Of a stretch of 64,000 nucleotides of DNA, positions 36,761 through 47,387 are shown in pieces. The notes under the pieces were generated by a model. That model did not search any database. It was given only the letters and a program-made list of their open reading frames with translations, and had not been told where the DNA came from. Each line of letters begins with the position of its first letter. Positions within the stretch are counted from its first letter, which is position 1. Source of the DNA: an uncultured Vibrio sp. (lineage in GTDB: Bacteria; Pseudomonadota; Gammaproteobacteria; Enterobacterales; Vibrionaceae). The stretch spans positions 3,129,356 to 3,193,355 of the forward strand of contig NZ_OY776223.1 in assembly GCF_963675395.1 (NCBI RefSeq), written 5' to 3'. The translations under genes were made by a program, and so were the position numbers.

Positions 36761-37978
36761 ATGATTATTTTTCGATTTCCACTTCTTGTTTGGCTAGGTA
36801 TTGGTATTTTGATTACCAGTCTAGGGATCAGACAATCCTTTGGTATCTTCATGACACCGATATCCGACTACTTTCAAACGGGACGAGAGTTCTTCAGCTT
36901 TGCTATTGCATTGCAAAACTTATTGTTTGGAGCGTTCCAGCCATTTGTTGGTATGGCCGCCGACCGTTGGGGGGCGAAACGTATCATCATTTTAGGTGCT
37001 ATCTCTTACGCCCTGGGTCTGTACTTAACTTCTATCACCGCTGAGCCAACGATGGTGTACCTATCGTTAGGTGTGCTTGTTGGTCTTGGCTTAAGCGCAA
37101 CCAGCTACGTGATCGTACTCGGTGCAGTAGCGAAAGTGGTACCAGCGCAACATGCGGCTAAAGCCTTCGGTTTGACCACGGCAGCTGGATCATTCGGCAT
37201 GTTTGCTATGATCCCGGGGGCGCAAGCATTGTTGAGCTCTTCTGGTTGGCAAAGTGCACTGCAAATCTTCGCGGTACTGTGCAGTTTTATGGTGTTGTTT
37301 GCTCTATTCATGAATACGGCAAAGCGGAATGCAAATACCGCTAACAACCATGTTCACGAAGACAAGCAAACGCTAAAAGAGGCTTTGAAAGAAGCGTTTG
37401 CACACAAAGGGTACTGGTTGATCCATGCTGGTTTTTTTGTGTGTGGTTTCCATGTGATGTTTATCGCGACTCACCTTCCTAGTTATTTGGCGGATAAAAA
37501 CCTACCTGCATCAACTGCGGCAATGGCGTTGGCTTACGTTGGTATATTTAACATCCTTGGCTCATATTTCTGGGGTGTAATGGCAGATCGCTTTAGCAAG
37601 TGTTATATGATGTTTGCGTTGTATGTGATGCGTACGGTTGTGATCGGTGCTTTTTTGGCACTGCCTATTACCGAGCAAACTGCTCTTATCTTCGGTGCTG
37701 CCATCGGTTTTTTTTGGTTAGGAACGGTGCCACTTACATCTGGTTTAGTCCGTCAAATCTTTGGAGCTCGTTACCTGTCGACGCTATATGGTTTGGTGTT
37801 TTTTACTCACCAAGTAGGCAGCTTTTTGGGGGCATGGGTCGGCGGTCGTATCTACGATTATTACGGGTCCTATGATCCAATTTGGTGGTCAGCGGCCGTA
37901 CTAGCGTTTATTGCTGCATTGATTCATCTTCCAATCAATGATAAGCCTGTATCACGTTTGAGTATGGCAACAGCGTAA
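36761..37978 (+). CDS. MFS transporter
   Basis: A 405-residue 12-helix major facilitator protein. The loop 2-3 motif is GMAADRWGAKRIIILG near residues 65-80, and the matching loop 8-9 motif is GVMADRFSKCYMMF. It resembles the oxalate/formate-antiporter and monocarboxylate-type MFS group (GIRQSFGIFMTPISDYF), so a small organic acid is a reasonable but unproven substrate. It stands alone between pseudogenes; upstream sequence 36490-36760 is AT-rich and holds its promoter. Confidence 0.88.
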   Translation: MIIFRFPLLVWLGIGILITSLGIRQSFGIFMTPISDYFQTGREFFSFAIALQNLLFGAFQPFVGMAADRWGAKRIIILGAISYALGLYLTSITAEPTMVYLSLGVLVGLGLSATSYVIVLGAVAKVVPAQHAAKAFGLTTAAGSFGMFAMIPGAQALLSSSGWQSALQIFAVLCSFMVLFALFMNTAKRNANTANNHVHEDKQTLKEALKEAFAHKGYWLIHAGFFVCGFHVMFIATHLPSYLADKNLPASTAAMALAYVGIFNILGSYFWGVMADRFSKCYMMFALYVMRTVVIGAFLALPITEQTALIFGAAIGFFWLGTVPLTSGLVRQIFGARYLSTLYGLVFFTHQVGSFLGAWVGGRIYDYYGSYDPIWWSAAVLAFIAALIHLPINDKPVSRLSMATA

Positions 37979-38193
37979 CACTTAAAGGCTCTTAACGTAG
38001 TTCGTTGGGAGCCTTCCCTTTATGAACAATATCTTTAGCTCAAAAATGCCCGTTTTATCGACTTAGTGTTTAAACTGGGCGATGTACCACTGCTTTGTCC
38101 ATATTATAACTGAATAAATCGTTGAGTTAAGGACGTAGAAGTTTGCTTTAAGGCTCCTTCAAAAGGCACGAACCAGCACCAGAGGAAAAGGCG

Positions 38194-38285
38194 GTATGGC
38201 TATCAGAGACGGCAATGTATCGAGTAAAACAGTTGCTAGGTCGAAAATTAAGCCTAAGAAATTATAACGCTCCGTTGGTGTACCT
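38194..38285 (+). pseudogene. IS5-like transposase C-terminal scrap
   Basis: The frame VWLSETAMYRVKQLLGRKL followed by SLRNYNA matches the conserved tail of IS5-type transposases (SLAETAMYRVKQLLG). It diverges after NYNA and nothing of the N-terminal part is present. Confidence 0.65.
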
Positions 38286-38466
38286 GAAGCTCTATTTGTT
38301 GATTAAGAACAGTTACACTTCTAACCAAATTTTTAGACATCAGAGTATTAGATGTTGTGTTTGCCAACGATTTTGTCGATGGCCGAACTACCAAGGTAAA
38401 ATTATTAATCCATTTCTATACTTAACCCTTTGAATTGTTTAAACCACTATTCCGAGGTTATTGAGT

Positions 38467-38790
38467 ATGATCATCATGGGTTCTCGATCCCAGCTTACCG
38501 TGGATGTGAGCGCGCAAGTCATCGAAGATAAGACAGTATCAATAGTGCTTCTAAATTACTCAATAAATCCCGTCGAGCTATAGAACGTTATCTCAGCCTC
38601 TATCGCAGTGAAGGTATACGTTTTTTCCTCCGTGGGAGTAAAGATCGTACGACCGTCAATAAAACACCTGACTCATTGAAAAGATAGGCTAAGCAAATGC
38701 TCCAAACTAAATACTCCGACTTTAATTTACGGTATCTTGCCGACCTGCTCACGGTCAATAAAGGCTTGACCATCACGCGTTATACCTCGT
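38467..38790 (+). pseudogene. ISNCY-like transposase N-terminal remnant
   Basis: Begins MIIMGSRSQLTVDVSAQVIE, the usual start of ISNCY-group transposases. After a frameshift near 38550 it continues NKSRRAIERYLSLYRSEGIR and, past a TAG, YSDFNLRYLADLLTVNKGLT. The catalytic part is lost. Confidence 0.7.
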
Positions 38791-39463
38791 CGTAGCCGAG
38801 TAAGAAAATACTGAGCTCAGATAAAGCGGTCTGGGTTGGTGCTGAAAATGAAAGGGAGTCCTCATCGTTGGGTATCGGCGTTTCACCATCTAACACTGCT
38901 TGAACAGAAACTTTTAACCCTTTTTCACCTCGAGGATTTGCTATCCCATAGCCTAATACGGTTCCTCTAATATGCTGCCCGAGTGAAACAACAGAACGAG
39001 ATAAAAAACGCCGACTGCTTTCCAAGGAATGCATTGCTTGTTGATCTATTGATTTAGGGCGGCTGTATTTTATACCGATTTGTATTGCAGCATTCGCAAT
39101 AGCAAGGGCGTCATTGTGATCAGTTTTGTGGCCTTCTAAATAGCCTTTTACTTTTTTGGGGTTAATAATTCTGACTTCATGTCCACATTTTTCAGCTAAC
39201 TGTCCCCAATAATGGCAGCCACAACAACCTTCCATCGCGACGATAGATGGTTTAGCTTTGGTAAGAAACTCTTTAGCTTTTTGTCGGCTTAAAGCTAGGT
39301 TGAAAAGTAACTCGCCATGAACACTGATATGGCAGATTTGAAGGACATTTTTAGCTAAGTCGATAGCAATAACATTGTTGGTCAGCATGTTGGAACCCTC
39401 GGTATTTATCTCATCCTGCTAAGTTTAGATTGGCAGGGGAAGAGTGGATTCCATACATCATGT
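38780..39463 (-). pseudogene. IS110-family element, C-terminally truncated
   Basis: The 202-residue frame 38780-39388 encodes the N-terminal DEDD domain of the same transposase family as the remnant at 29028 (VIAIDLAKNVLQICH, HKTDHNDALAIANAA). The last 27 residues (after about IPNDE) are unrelated read-through, so the C-terminal Ser-containing domain is gone. The flank up to about 39463 (ATTCCATACATCATG) is shared with the other copy and marks the element's outer end. Confidence 0.85.
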
Positions 39464-39856
39464 TAGAACGGCCGCTCTTTTAGGTTATTCGAGTCATACT
39501 TCTCTACCATACTCATTCCGTTGTAGAAAAAATTACCAAAGCTGTCCTTATACGGGCATAAATCACCTATAATAATAGTTAAAGGTGTATGCTCTCACAT
39601 AACCATACGTCGCATAACGCTAGCGGTAAAAATAGCCTAGTAATTAGGGGTTACTGTAGAGCTTGGGATATGAAAGCTAGAAATCATACTAGCTAATTAT
39701 TTCTAATTATATTAGAAGCTTAAATAGGTCTTCCCTATCCTAAGGCAACACTTAGCAGCTGATCGTAAACTGCATACAATTTACTCTAGTTGATTAAGCG
39801 CTACCTACCTCATTCAATTTTACATAGGTCAAATTCCTTACCTATAGCCGGAGGGC
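39464..39856. other. Intergenic leader of the HflK-like unit
   Basis: About 390 AT-rich bases with no gene. They include the outer flank of the IS110 remnant and must hold the promoter for the HflK-like/HflC-like/nhaA unit. GGAGG precedes the first start codon. Confidence 0.45.
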
Positions 39857-40921
39857 ATGCTCATGCTCCCAAATAACAATTCTTCAGGAACCCCCTGGGG
39901 CGGAGGAAAGCAAGATCCTCCACATTTGAAAATAGCTGTTCATACTATTCTTCAGCAATTCAAGAAAATTCTTATCGGTGGCGGACCGTCGAGCTTTTTT
40001 TCTCCATTTATTATTTTATTTTTAGCACTCATTTTATGGTCAACATTTTATACCGTTCCAAGTGATTCTGTCGCTGTCATACAACGCTTTGGTAAGTATG
40101 TAAATAATGTTCCTGCGGGGCTCCACATCAAGATTCCACTTGGCATTGATACGGTAAAAATAGTTCCAGTTAAACGGCAGCTAAAACAAGAGTTTGGTTT
40201 TACGACGCCAGGAGCTAATGATCCTCACCAAAGTCCAAGAGTGAACGATCGTCGCCAAGAGACACAAATGGTCACTGGTGATTTAAATGCTGCCCTTGTG
40301 GAGTGGGTAGTTCAATATCGAATTTCTGAACCCATTAAGTTTTTGTTCGAAGTCCGGGAACCTAGTGAAACGCTTCGATATGTTTCTGAATCCGTAATGC
40401 GTGAAGTTGTAGGGGATAGAACTGTGGATGAAGTGATCACAATAGGTCGACAAGAAATTGAATATGAAGCGCTTTCCAAAATGCAGGCGCTCTCAACGAA
40501 ATATGCCTTAGGGATAAGTATTGACCAAGTGCAATTGAAAAACATCAATCCTCCGGAACCTGTTCAGGCATCGTTTAACGAAGTGAACCAAGCTCAACAG
40601 GAAAAAGAAAAGCTTATTAATGAAGCTCGCCGTGATTACAACAAAGTGATCCCTTTAGCTTTAGGGGAAAAAGATCAACGGATCAGAGAGGCTGATGGTT
40701 ATCGGTTAAAACGAATTAATGAGGCTGAAGGGGATACAGCTCGCTTCAATGCATTATTGTTCGAATACGTTAAAGCATCGGAAGTGACTAAGCGAAGAAT
40801 CTATCTAGAAACAATGCAAGCTGTATTACCGAATATTCGTGCCAAAATTATCATTGATGAGCGAGCAAACAGTATTTTACCTTTGCTCAATCTCAACGAG
40901 ACGCAAGGAGATGCACAATGA
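39857..40921 (+). CDS. HflK-like SPFH/band-7 membrane protein
   Basis: A 354-residue protein with a Gly/Pro-rich N terminus, one membrane helix (FFSPFIILFLALILWSTFY, about residues 52-70) and an SPFH domain (VPSDSVAVIQRFGKYVNNVP), then a long charged helix. In E. coli, HflK and HflC form a cage around FtsH. This pair is probably an accessory paralogue: it lies in a mosaic region, not next to hflX/purA. ATGs at 39857 and 39863 are both possible. It overlaps the next gene by four bases. Confidence 0.87.
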   Translation: MLMLPNNNSSGTPWGGGKQDPPHLKIAVHTILQQFKKILIGGGPSSFFSPFIILFLALILWSTFYTVPSDSVAVIQRFGKYVNNVPAGLHIKIPLGIDTVKIVPVKRQLKQEFGFTTPGANDPHQSPRVNDRRQETQMVTGDLNAALVEWVVQYRISEPIKFLFEVREPSETLRYVSESVMREVVGDRTVDEVITIGRQEIEYEALSKMQALSTKYALGISIDQVQLKNINPPEPVQASFNEVNQAQQEKEKLINEARRDYNKVIPLALGEKDQRIREADGYRLKRINEAEGDTARFNALLFEYVKASEVTKRRIYLETMQAVLPNIRAKIIIDERANSILPLLNLNETQGDAQ

Positions 40922-41910
40922 AACCGATTAAATTAGGGGTCATAATCGCATTAGCCTTAGGTGTCTCTCTTAGCATATACAACGCACTTTATACGGTGAG
41001 TGAAGTACAACAGGTCATTATTACACAGTTTGGGAAACCGATAGGCGAACCTGTGGTGGATGCCGGGTTGAAGATAAAAATACCGTTCATTCAGGAAACT
41101 AACACAATAGACAAACGAGTGTTGGAGTGGGATGGCAACCCTTCCGACATGCCAACAAAAGATAAGCTGTATATTTCTGTTGATTTATTTGCTCGGTGGC
41201 GAATTACCGACCCACTTCAATACTTTTTACGTCTCAAAGATGAACGCAGTGCCCAATCTAGGCTTGATGATATTTTAGGGAGTGAGACGCGAAATGCTGT
41301 GGCAAAACATGAATTGATCGAAATAATTCGTACAAATAAAAATCGAAAACCGTTACGAGATGCCTTATTAAGTGACACTGAAGGAGAGTTAAAAATTGGC
41401 ACCCTTGTTCCTATTAAAAAAGGGCGTCAACTAGTAGAACAAGAAATATTCTCTGCTGCGTCAGAAAAAATAAAGATATTTGGTATTGAATTGCTCGATA
41501 TTCGCTTCAAACGTATTAATTACAATGAAAGTGTTCGCCCTAAAATTTACGAGCGAATGATTAGTGAGCGTCGGCAAATTGCGGAACGTTTTTTATCTGA
41601 AGGGAATGGTGAAGCTGCGAGGATTCGTGGTGACCGCATCAGAGATTTGAATAAAATCCAGTCTGAAGCCTATCGTGAAGTCGAAGAGATTCGCGGACAA
41701 GCTGATGCCAAAGCCGCCGAAATTTATTCGTTAGCTTACAATAAAAGCCCTCAAGCGAGAGACCTTTATGAGTTCACGCGAACAATGCAGTCTTACTCAA
41801 CTATCATTTCAGAAAATACAACGCTTGTTTTATCTACTAACAGTGACATATTCAGGTTTCTCAATAGCATTGAAGGTAACTTAATACCTACAGTTGAAAA
41901 TAATGAGTAA
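40918..41910 (+). CDS. HflC-like SPFH/band-7 membrane protein
   Basis: A 330-residue partner of the upstream protein. It has an N-terminal helix (VIIALALGVSLSIYNALYTV), an SPFH domain (SEVQQVIITQFGKPIGEPV) and a coiled-coil C-terminal half (SEGNGEAARIRGDRIRDLNK). The start overlaps the HflK-like stop (ATGA) and its end overlaps the nhaA start, so the three were one translationally coupled unit. The likely role is modulation of membrane proteolysis. Confidence 0.87.
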   Translation: MKPIKLGVIIALALGVSLSIYNALYTVSEVQQVIITQFGKPIGEPVVDAGLKIKIPFIQETNTIDKRVLEWDGNPSDMPTKDKLYISVDLFARWRITDPLQYFLRLKDERSAQSRLDDILGSETRNAVAKHELIEIIRTNKNRKPLRDALLSDTEGELKIGTLVPIKKGRQLVEQEIFSAASEKIKIFGIELLDIRFKRINYNESVRPKIYERMISERRQIAERFLSEGNGEAARIRGDRIRDLNKIQSEAYREVEEIRGQADAKAAEIYSLAYNKSPQARDLYEFTRTMQSYSTIISENTTLVLSTNSDIFRFLNSIEGNLIPTVENNE

Positions 41911-42025
41911 AAAAGTCCCAATAGTACCAACTAATCCGACTCGATTACCAAAAGAGTACATTGATTGGGTTGCTCAACCAGTAAACCGTTTTATACATAT
42001 TGAATCCGCAGCAGGCATTGTTCTA

Positions 42026-43119
42026 TACCCGTTATCATTGAAGATACTTGATTTTCGATGAAGTCAGGATCATGCTACGTACCATGAAAATAATACTGAC
42101 TCCTCAACAGAAGCAGCAACTCGAAGAGATGCACGATTCAACTCGTGATGGTCGAGTGCGTGACCGCATCAAAGCGGTTTTACTCGCGTCTGAAGGTTGG
42201 AGTCAGACGATGATTTCTCAAGCTCTTCGTATTCACGAATCGACCGTTGCTCGTCATCTTAGTGATTATGTTCTCTCTGAAAAACTTAAGCCTGAAAATG
42301 GTGGTAGCCAAAGCCGACTTTCTGCTGGGCAAACCATGCAACTTATCGAACATCTGACTGAGAAAACGTACTTTCATACCCACCAAATTGTCGCTTATGT
42401 ACAAGCTGAGTTTGGTATCCGTTATACCGTTGCTGGAATGAACAAGTGGCTACATCATCACGACTTCTCATATAAGAAGCCGAAAGGTGTGCCGCACAAG
42501 TTTAATCCAGAAATGCAGCAAGCCTTTATCGAGCATTACAACGAGACGCTAAGAAACAGCGAAGACCCTGTGTTGTTCATGGATGCCGTTCATCCTACGC
42601 AGTCAACAAAACTCAGTTATGGCTGGATACGAAAAGGCCAAGACAAAGTGATTGAGACAACGGGCAGTCGAACTCGCCTTAATGTTATCGGAGCATTACC
42701 ACTTCAAAATATTGGTGCAACGGTGACAGAGACATATGACACTATAAACAGCGAGAGCATCGTTCGCTTCTTCTGGAAGCTCAAAAAAGAGCATTACCCG
42801 TTGGAGCAAAAAGTTCACTTAGTTCTTGATGGTGCAGCCTATCATCAGTCAAATTTGGTGAAGGATGCGGCAAAGGTGCTTAATATCCAGCTTCATTATT
42901 TACCGCCTTATAGTCCAAATTTAAATCCAATAGAGCGGCTTTGGAAAGTGATGAATGAGCATGTGAGGAATAATATTTACTTCTCCTCCAAGTCTGAATT
43001 TACTTCAGCCATCAAAGAGTTTTTCGATGTAACGCTACCAGAAGTTGCAGGCTCACTGGTGTCCAGAATTACGGATAATTTTCAGATTTTAAAACCTGCA
43101 TCTTCAAGTTGAACGAGTA
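42026..43119 (+). mobile_element. IS630-family insertion sequence in nhaA
   Basis: 1,094 bp between duplicated TA dinucleotides (42024-42025 and 43120-43121), the target preference of IS630. The ends are inverted repeats: TACCCGTTATCATTGAAGAT on the left and TACTCGTTCAACTTGAAGAT on the right read inward. Confidence 0.93.
42072..43112 (+). CDS. IS630-family transposase
   Basis: A transposase of about 346 residues. The N-terminal winged helix-turn-helix is RIKAVLLASEGWSQTMISQA. The DDE residues are in VLFMDAVHPTQ, LVLDGAAYHQS and YSPNLNPIERLW. Starts at 42072 (AGGA just upstream) or 42084 (MKIILTP) are both plausible; a longer TTG start at 42048 is not needed. The frame is intact. Confidence 0.92.
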   Translation: MLRTMKIILTPQQKQQLEEMHDSTRDGRVRDRIKAVLLASEGWSQTMISQALRIHESTVARHLSDYVLSEKLKPENGGSQSRLSAGQTMQLIEHLTEKTYFHTHQIVAYVQAEFGIRYTVAGMNKWLHHHDFSYKKPKGVPHKFNPEMQQAFIEHYNETLRNSEDPVLFMDAVHPTQSTKLSYGWIRKGQDKVIETTGSRTRLNVIGALPLQNIGATVTETYDTINSESIVRFFWKLKKEHYPLEQKVHLVLDGAAYHQSNLVKDAAKVLNIQLHYLPPYSPNLNPIERLWKVMNEHVRNNIYFSSKSEFTSAIKEFFDVTLPEVAGSLVSRITDNFQILKPASSS

Positions 43120-44418
43120 TATTTGTTTCAGCAGTACTTGCTGTTTTAATTGCCAATTCAAATCTAAGTGAAGAGTTTGCTCATTTTTGGCAGATTTCGG
43201 TAGGGATTACTTTCGGTGATTTAGTCTTTGAGCGTTCTTTACACAAATGGATAAACGATGCAGGAATGACTTTGTTTTTCTTCCTCATTGCCTTAGAACT
43301 TAAGCGTGAGTTGGTGCTGGGTGAACTTCGTAATCCTAAATTAGCTGTACTTTCCATTGCTGCCGCTCTTGGTGGGATGTTGTTACCTCCTCTTTTCTAT
43401 TTATTTATCCAATTTGGTGAACCAGGGCATCATGGTTGGGGGACTGTGATGGCGACGGATACCGCATTTGTGATCGGGTGCCTAGCGCTCTTAGGACGAA
43501 GTATTCCGAGTAGCTTACGAATATTCATGTTATCAATGGCCGTGGTCGATGATATTGGCGCAATCTTTGTTGTGGCTATTGGTTATGGTAATGACATTGA
43601 ATGGCGGCCCGTCGTTTATGCATTGATAGGTTTTATTATTGTTCGAGGTATGAGCTTCTTGGGAGTTCGCAGTATTGTACTCTTCTCTCTTGTTGGAGGA
43701 ATGATATGGTTGTCGGTCGACATGTCTGGTATACATCCGACAATTACTGGTGTGATTCTAGGCTTATTAACCCCCACAAATAAGTGGGTCAGCAAGCAAC
43801 ACCTCTCCACTATTGTGAACTCAATAGTGGCATCATCTCCTATGAAGCAATGGAGCGGAGATAAGATTGAAGGAGAGACTTTAAGGACTGCTGCGGCGGC
43901 GGCCCGTGAAACGCTTTCACCGGTCGAGCGCTTAGAAATGTTACTTCACCCTTGGGTCGGGTTTATCATCTTACCACTATTCGCCTTTGCTAATGCTGGG
44001 ATTTCACTAACCAGTACGAACGCAACTTCTCCAATTACTTTTGCTGTCTTTTTGGGTTTTGTTTTTGGCAAGCCTATAGGTATTGTGCTGTTCAGTTGGA
44101 TATCCGTAAGACTCCGGGTAGCCATGCTTCCAGAAAATATGAATTGGGGAATGATTTTGGGGGGTGGGATGCTAGCTGGCATTGGTTTTACGATGGCATT
44201 GTTTATCTCAGAGTTAGCCTATAGCACTGATCAAATTAATGCAGCAAAACTTGGAATTTTCTCAGCTTCCATCTGTTCAGCTTTACTCGGTCTCACTTTT
44301 TTACGGTATTTCTCTGTAAGAGAAAAACAGAACAACATCTGAATCTGAAATGTATAGACAGTCTGCGGTGAAAAACTACCGCAGACTGCTACCCCGTAAT
44401 CTAAGACGCGAGACTTCA

Positions 44419-47142
44419 CTATGACATTTTAGGAATATTAGCTGTCAGTTGCTTCAGAACATATTGAAGAATACCCCCCGAGTTAAAATACTCCAGTTCC
44501 TTAGGGTTATCTATACGAGCAGTAACAGGTATGGTGAGCTCAGCACCTTGCGCTGTTACTACGATAATATTGAGCTCCAATAACGGCTTTACAGGTTCGT
44601 GGGGGGCAATAAAAACAGTCTCATTACCCTCTAAAGTCAGTGAATTTAATTCATCTGGTCGCATCAGTTGAAGAGGCAGTATGCCCATACCGACTAAATT
44701 ACTACGATGAATTCGCTCAAACGATTCCGCGATGACCGCTTTCACATTCAATAACAAACAACCTTTTGCCGCCCAGTCACGACTAGAGCCTGAACCATAG
44801 TCTTTGCCAGCAAATATTACCAACGGAACGTTAAGTTCGATTGACCTCCTGCTGGCGTCGTAAATAGGAATGATGGGAGGCGCTTTCTCAGTGGTTGACA
44901 TGTTACAGTCATCCAGTTTGGTATCGCCGTAACATCGCGTGACACCGCCTATCGTCGGGGAGGCGATTTTGTTTTCCAAACGTACATTTGAAAAAGTCCC
45001 ACGAACCATGATGTGATGATTTCCTCGGCGTGAACCATAGCTATTAAACTCTTCGGGTGTGATGTTTTTTGAAAGTAGATATTGACCCGCCGGACTATGT
45101 TCTGAAATGCGGCCTGCTGGTGAAATATGGTCGGTCGTAATTGAATCCCCCAAAATGGCTAATACACGCGCTGATTCAACAGGAAAAGTCGGCGGTGGTA
45201 TTTCCAAAAAAGGAGGGCGTTGTATGTAAGTGGAGCCTTCGTCCCAAGGGTAGCAGGGGCTATCTTTCATTGACAATTGTTCCCACTCTTCATCACCTTC
45301 AGTAATGTCGCTGTAGCTCAATCTAAAGTGGCTCTCATGGACTTGATTTAGCATTTCATCCAGCATGGCTTGGCTTGGCCACAGATCTTTTAGGTAGACG
45401 GGCTCGTTGTTACTATTGAGCGCAATTGGGTCTTTTTCTAAGTCAATACAGGTCGTACCCGCTAACGCAAATGCGACGACTAAAGGTGGCGAGGCAAGCC
45501 AGTTTAGGCTAACAGAGGGGTGTACTCTACCTTCAAAGTTGCGATTACCTGATAATACCGCCGATACATTCAGGCTATTTTCCGAGATCTCAGTTTCAAG
45601 ATTGTTTTTTAATGGGCCAGAGTTACCAATGCATGTTGTGCAACCGTATCCAACTCGATGAAATCCCAATAGGTCGAGGTAGTCTTGCAAACCCGTATCA
45701 TTGAGATATCGAGCGACAGCTAATGAACCGGGTGCGAGAGAAGTTTTGACGTAGCTAGGAACGGTTAACCCTTTTTTAACTGCTGCCTTAGCCACCAAAC
45801 CCGCAGTCAGCATAACAGCGGGGTTTGACGTGTTAGTGCACGAGGTGATAGCTGCAATGACGACATCACCATGATGTAAGGGTCTGGATGAGCCTGGCTG
45901 GCTTGAGTTTGCGGCACCTTCAATAGCACATTGGTCAAGAGTCGCTTGCTTAATGGCGCTGATATTAAGTCTGTCTTGAGGTCGTTTGGGCCCTGCTATT
46001 GAGGTACCGATAGCAGATAAATCGACTACAACATTTTCGTCATACTCTGGTGAAGGGCGGTTTGTATCCCACCATAGCTCTTGCTCTAGAGCGTACGTCC
46101 GAACTCTATCAATCAGTGAAGAAGGGCGGTTTGTCAGGGTTAAATAGGCGATCGTATTTTCATCAATTGGGAAAAATCCGCAAGTGGCTCCATACTCTGG
46201 TGCCATATTGGCAAGCGTTGCTCGGTCTGCCACAGATAGAGTGCCTAAGCCGTCACCATAGTACTCAACGAACTTACCAACCACGCCATGAGACCTTAAT
46301 CTTTCTGTGATCGTCAAAACCAAATCGGTCGCAGTCACACCGGGACGCAATTGCCCATCAAGACGTACTCCGACAACTCGTGGGATAGCGATATTTAGTG
46401 GCTGACCAAGCATTGCAGCTTCGGCTTCTATGCCTCCCACTCCCCAACCCAACACGCCTAACCCGTTTATCATAGTGGTGTGGCTATCGGTTCCTATTAC
46501 CGTGTCTGGTGTTAACACTCTTTTTTCGTCTTCGCGCACAACTTGAGATAGATATTCCAGATTAACTTGATGGCATATCCCCTTACCGGGAGGGATCACT
46601 GTCAAGTTACGGAAGTTTTTTTGTGCCCATTTTAGAAATGTATAACGCTCTCTATTTCGTGCCATTTCATGTGCGCGATTTGTTTGTATCGAAGATTCTG
46701 AACCTGATTGATAAACAATTAACGAATGATCAATGACAAGATCAACCGGACATTTAGGTGTTACATAACTCGGATCTCCGCCTTCTTGAGCTACTGCATC
46801 TCTTATTGCGGCTAAATCGACTAAAGCAGGTATCCCAGTATAGTCCTGCATCAGTACTCTACTAGGATAGAAACTCAATTCTGATGAATTACCGTTGCTC
46901 TCTGAGTCGAGAGCCTTATTTTTAAAGAGCAATGCTTCAATAATTTGAGATGACTCTTTTAAATCAGAGGTTTGTCGCATTACATTTTCAATAAGCAGAC
47001 GTTTAGTTACGGGAATTTTGGACAGGTTTACTTGATAATCTTGGGCAAGTTTTTTTAATGACCAGTATCTATACTCTGTACCTTTTAAATTCAGTGAACT
47101 TAGATATGTTTGGCGCCATGTTTTCTCGTTGGTGGGTATCAT
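44419..47142 (-). CDS. acnA: Aconitate hydratase A
   Basis: A 907-residue aconitase of the IRP/AcnA type, which interconverts citrate and isocitrate in the TCA cycle. Cluster cysteines are in AAITSCTNTSNP and GYGCTTCIGNSGPL. The C-terminal swivel domain contains KDYGSGSSRDWAAKG and SFERIHRSNLVGMGILPL with substrate-binding arginines. AcnA enzymes are typically the stress-stable form. It converges with nhaA and lies in an accessory region, so it is probably an extra copy. No downstream partner on its strand. Confidence 0.94.
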   Translation of the reverse strand: MIPTNEKTWRQTYLSSLNLKGTEYRYWSLKKLAQDYQVNLSKIPVTKRLLIENVMRQTSDLKESSQIIEALLFKNKALDSESNGNSSELSFYPSRVLMQDYTGIPALVDLAAIRDAVAQEGGDPSYVTPKCPVDLVIDHSLIVYQSGSESSIQTNRAHEMARNRERYTFLKWAQKNFRNLTVIPPGKGICHQVNLEYLSQVVREDEKRVLTPDTVIGTDSHTTMINGLGVLGWGVGGIEAEAAMLGQPLNIAIPRVVGVRLDGQLRPGVTATDLVLTITERLRSHGVVGKFVEYYGDGLGTLSVADRATLANMAPEYGATCGFFPIDENTIAYLTLTNRPSSLIDRVRTYALEQELWWDTNRPSPEYDENVVVDLSAIGTSIAGPKRPQDRLNISAIKQATLDQCAIEGAANSSQPGSSRPLHHGDVVIAAITSCTNTSNPAVMLTAGLVAKAAVKKGLTVPSYVKTSLAPGSLAVARYLNDTGLQDYLDLLGFHRVGYGCTTCIGNSGPLKNNLETEISENSLNVSAVLSGNRNFEGRVHPSVSLNWLASPPLVVAFALAGTTCIDLEKDPIALNSNNEPVYLKDLWPSQAMLDEMLNQVHESHFRLSYSDITEGDEEWEQLSMKDSPCYPWDEGSTYIQRPPFLEIPPPTFPVESARVLAILGDSITTDHISPAGRISEHSPAGQYLLSKNITPEEFNSYGSRRGNHHIMVRGTFSNVRLENKIASPTIGGVTRCYGDTKLDDCNMSTTEKAPPIIPIYDASRRSIELNVPLVIFAGKDYGSGSSRDWAAKGCLLLNVKAVIAESFERIHRSNLVGMGILPLQLMRPDELNSLTLEGNETVFIAPHEPVKPLLELNIIVVTAQGAELTIPVTARIDNPKELEYFNSGGILQYVLKQLTANIPKMS

Positions 47143-47350
47143 GATTTGTTTCCTTTCAATGATGGTTGACCTTTATAAAAGGCACCTCCTTGTCATAGAT
47201 TGTTTTCTGGGACACTTTTATATTTCCCATATCCAAATAGCTTTGATCAGCTGAAAATCTATAACCTGAAAGGATCAGAGTTGAATTTCGAAAAGAAGGA
47301 AGAAGTTGGAATGGACTTTTATCATCAAACAATAACTAGACAAAAAAGTG

Positions 47351-47379
47351 AAGGCAAAGCTTTTGATTGCTATGCCTTC
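47351..47379 (-). terminator. Cold-shock gene terminator
   Basis: Stem AAGGCAAAGC / GCTATGCCTT (one mismatch). On the minus strand it is followed by CACTTTTTTG, nine bases past the cold-shock stop. Confidence 0.75.
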
Positions 47380-47387
47380 AGCCGTAT

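Larger units (their letters stand above)
41903..44342 (+). pseudogene. nhaA: Na+/H+ antiporter gene split by IS630
   Basis: Codons 1-41 (41903-42025, MSKKVPIVPTNPTRLPKEYI to GIVL) and 43122-44342 (FVSAVLAVLIANSN onward) join in frame once IS630 and one TA are removed, giving a 447-residue NhaA. All other parts are intact, including MATDTAFVIG and VVDDIGAI with the ion-binding aspartates. The start overlaps the HflC-like stop. A truncated frame from 43266 exists but would lack the first two helices. The insertion looks recent because no other damage has accumulated. Confidence 0.93.
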
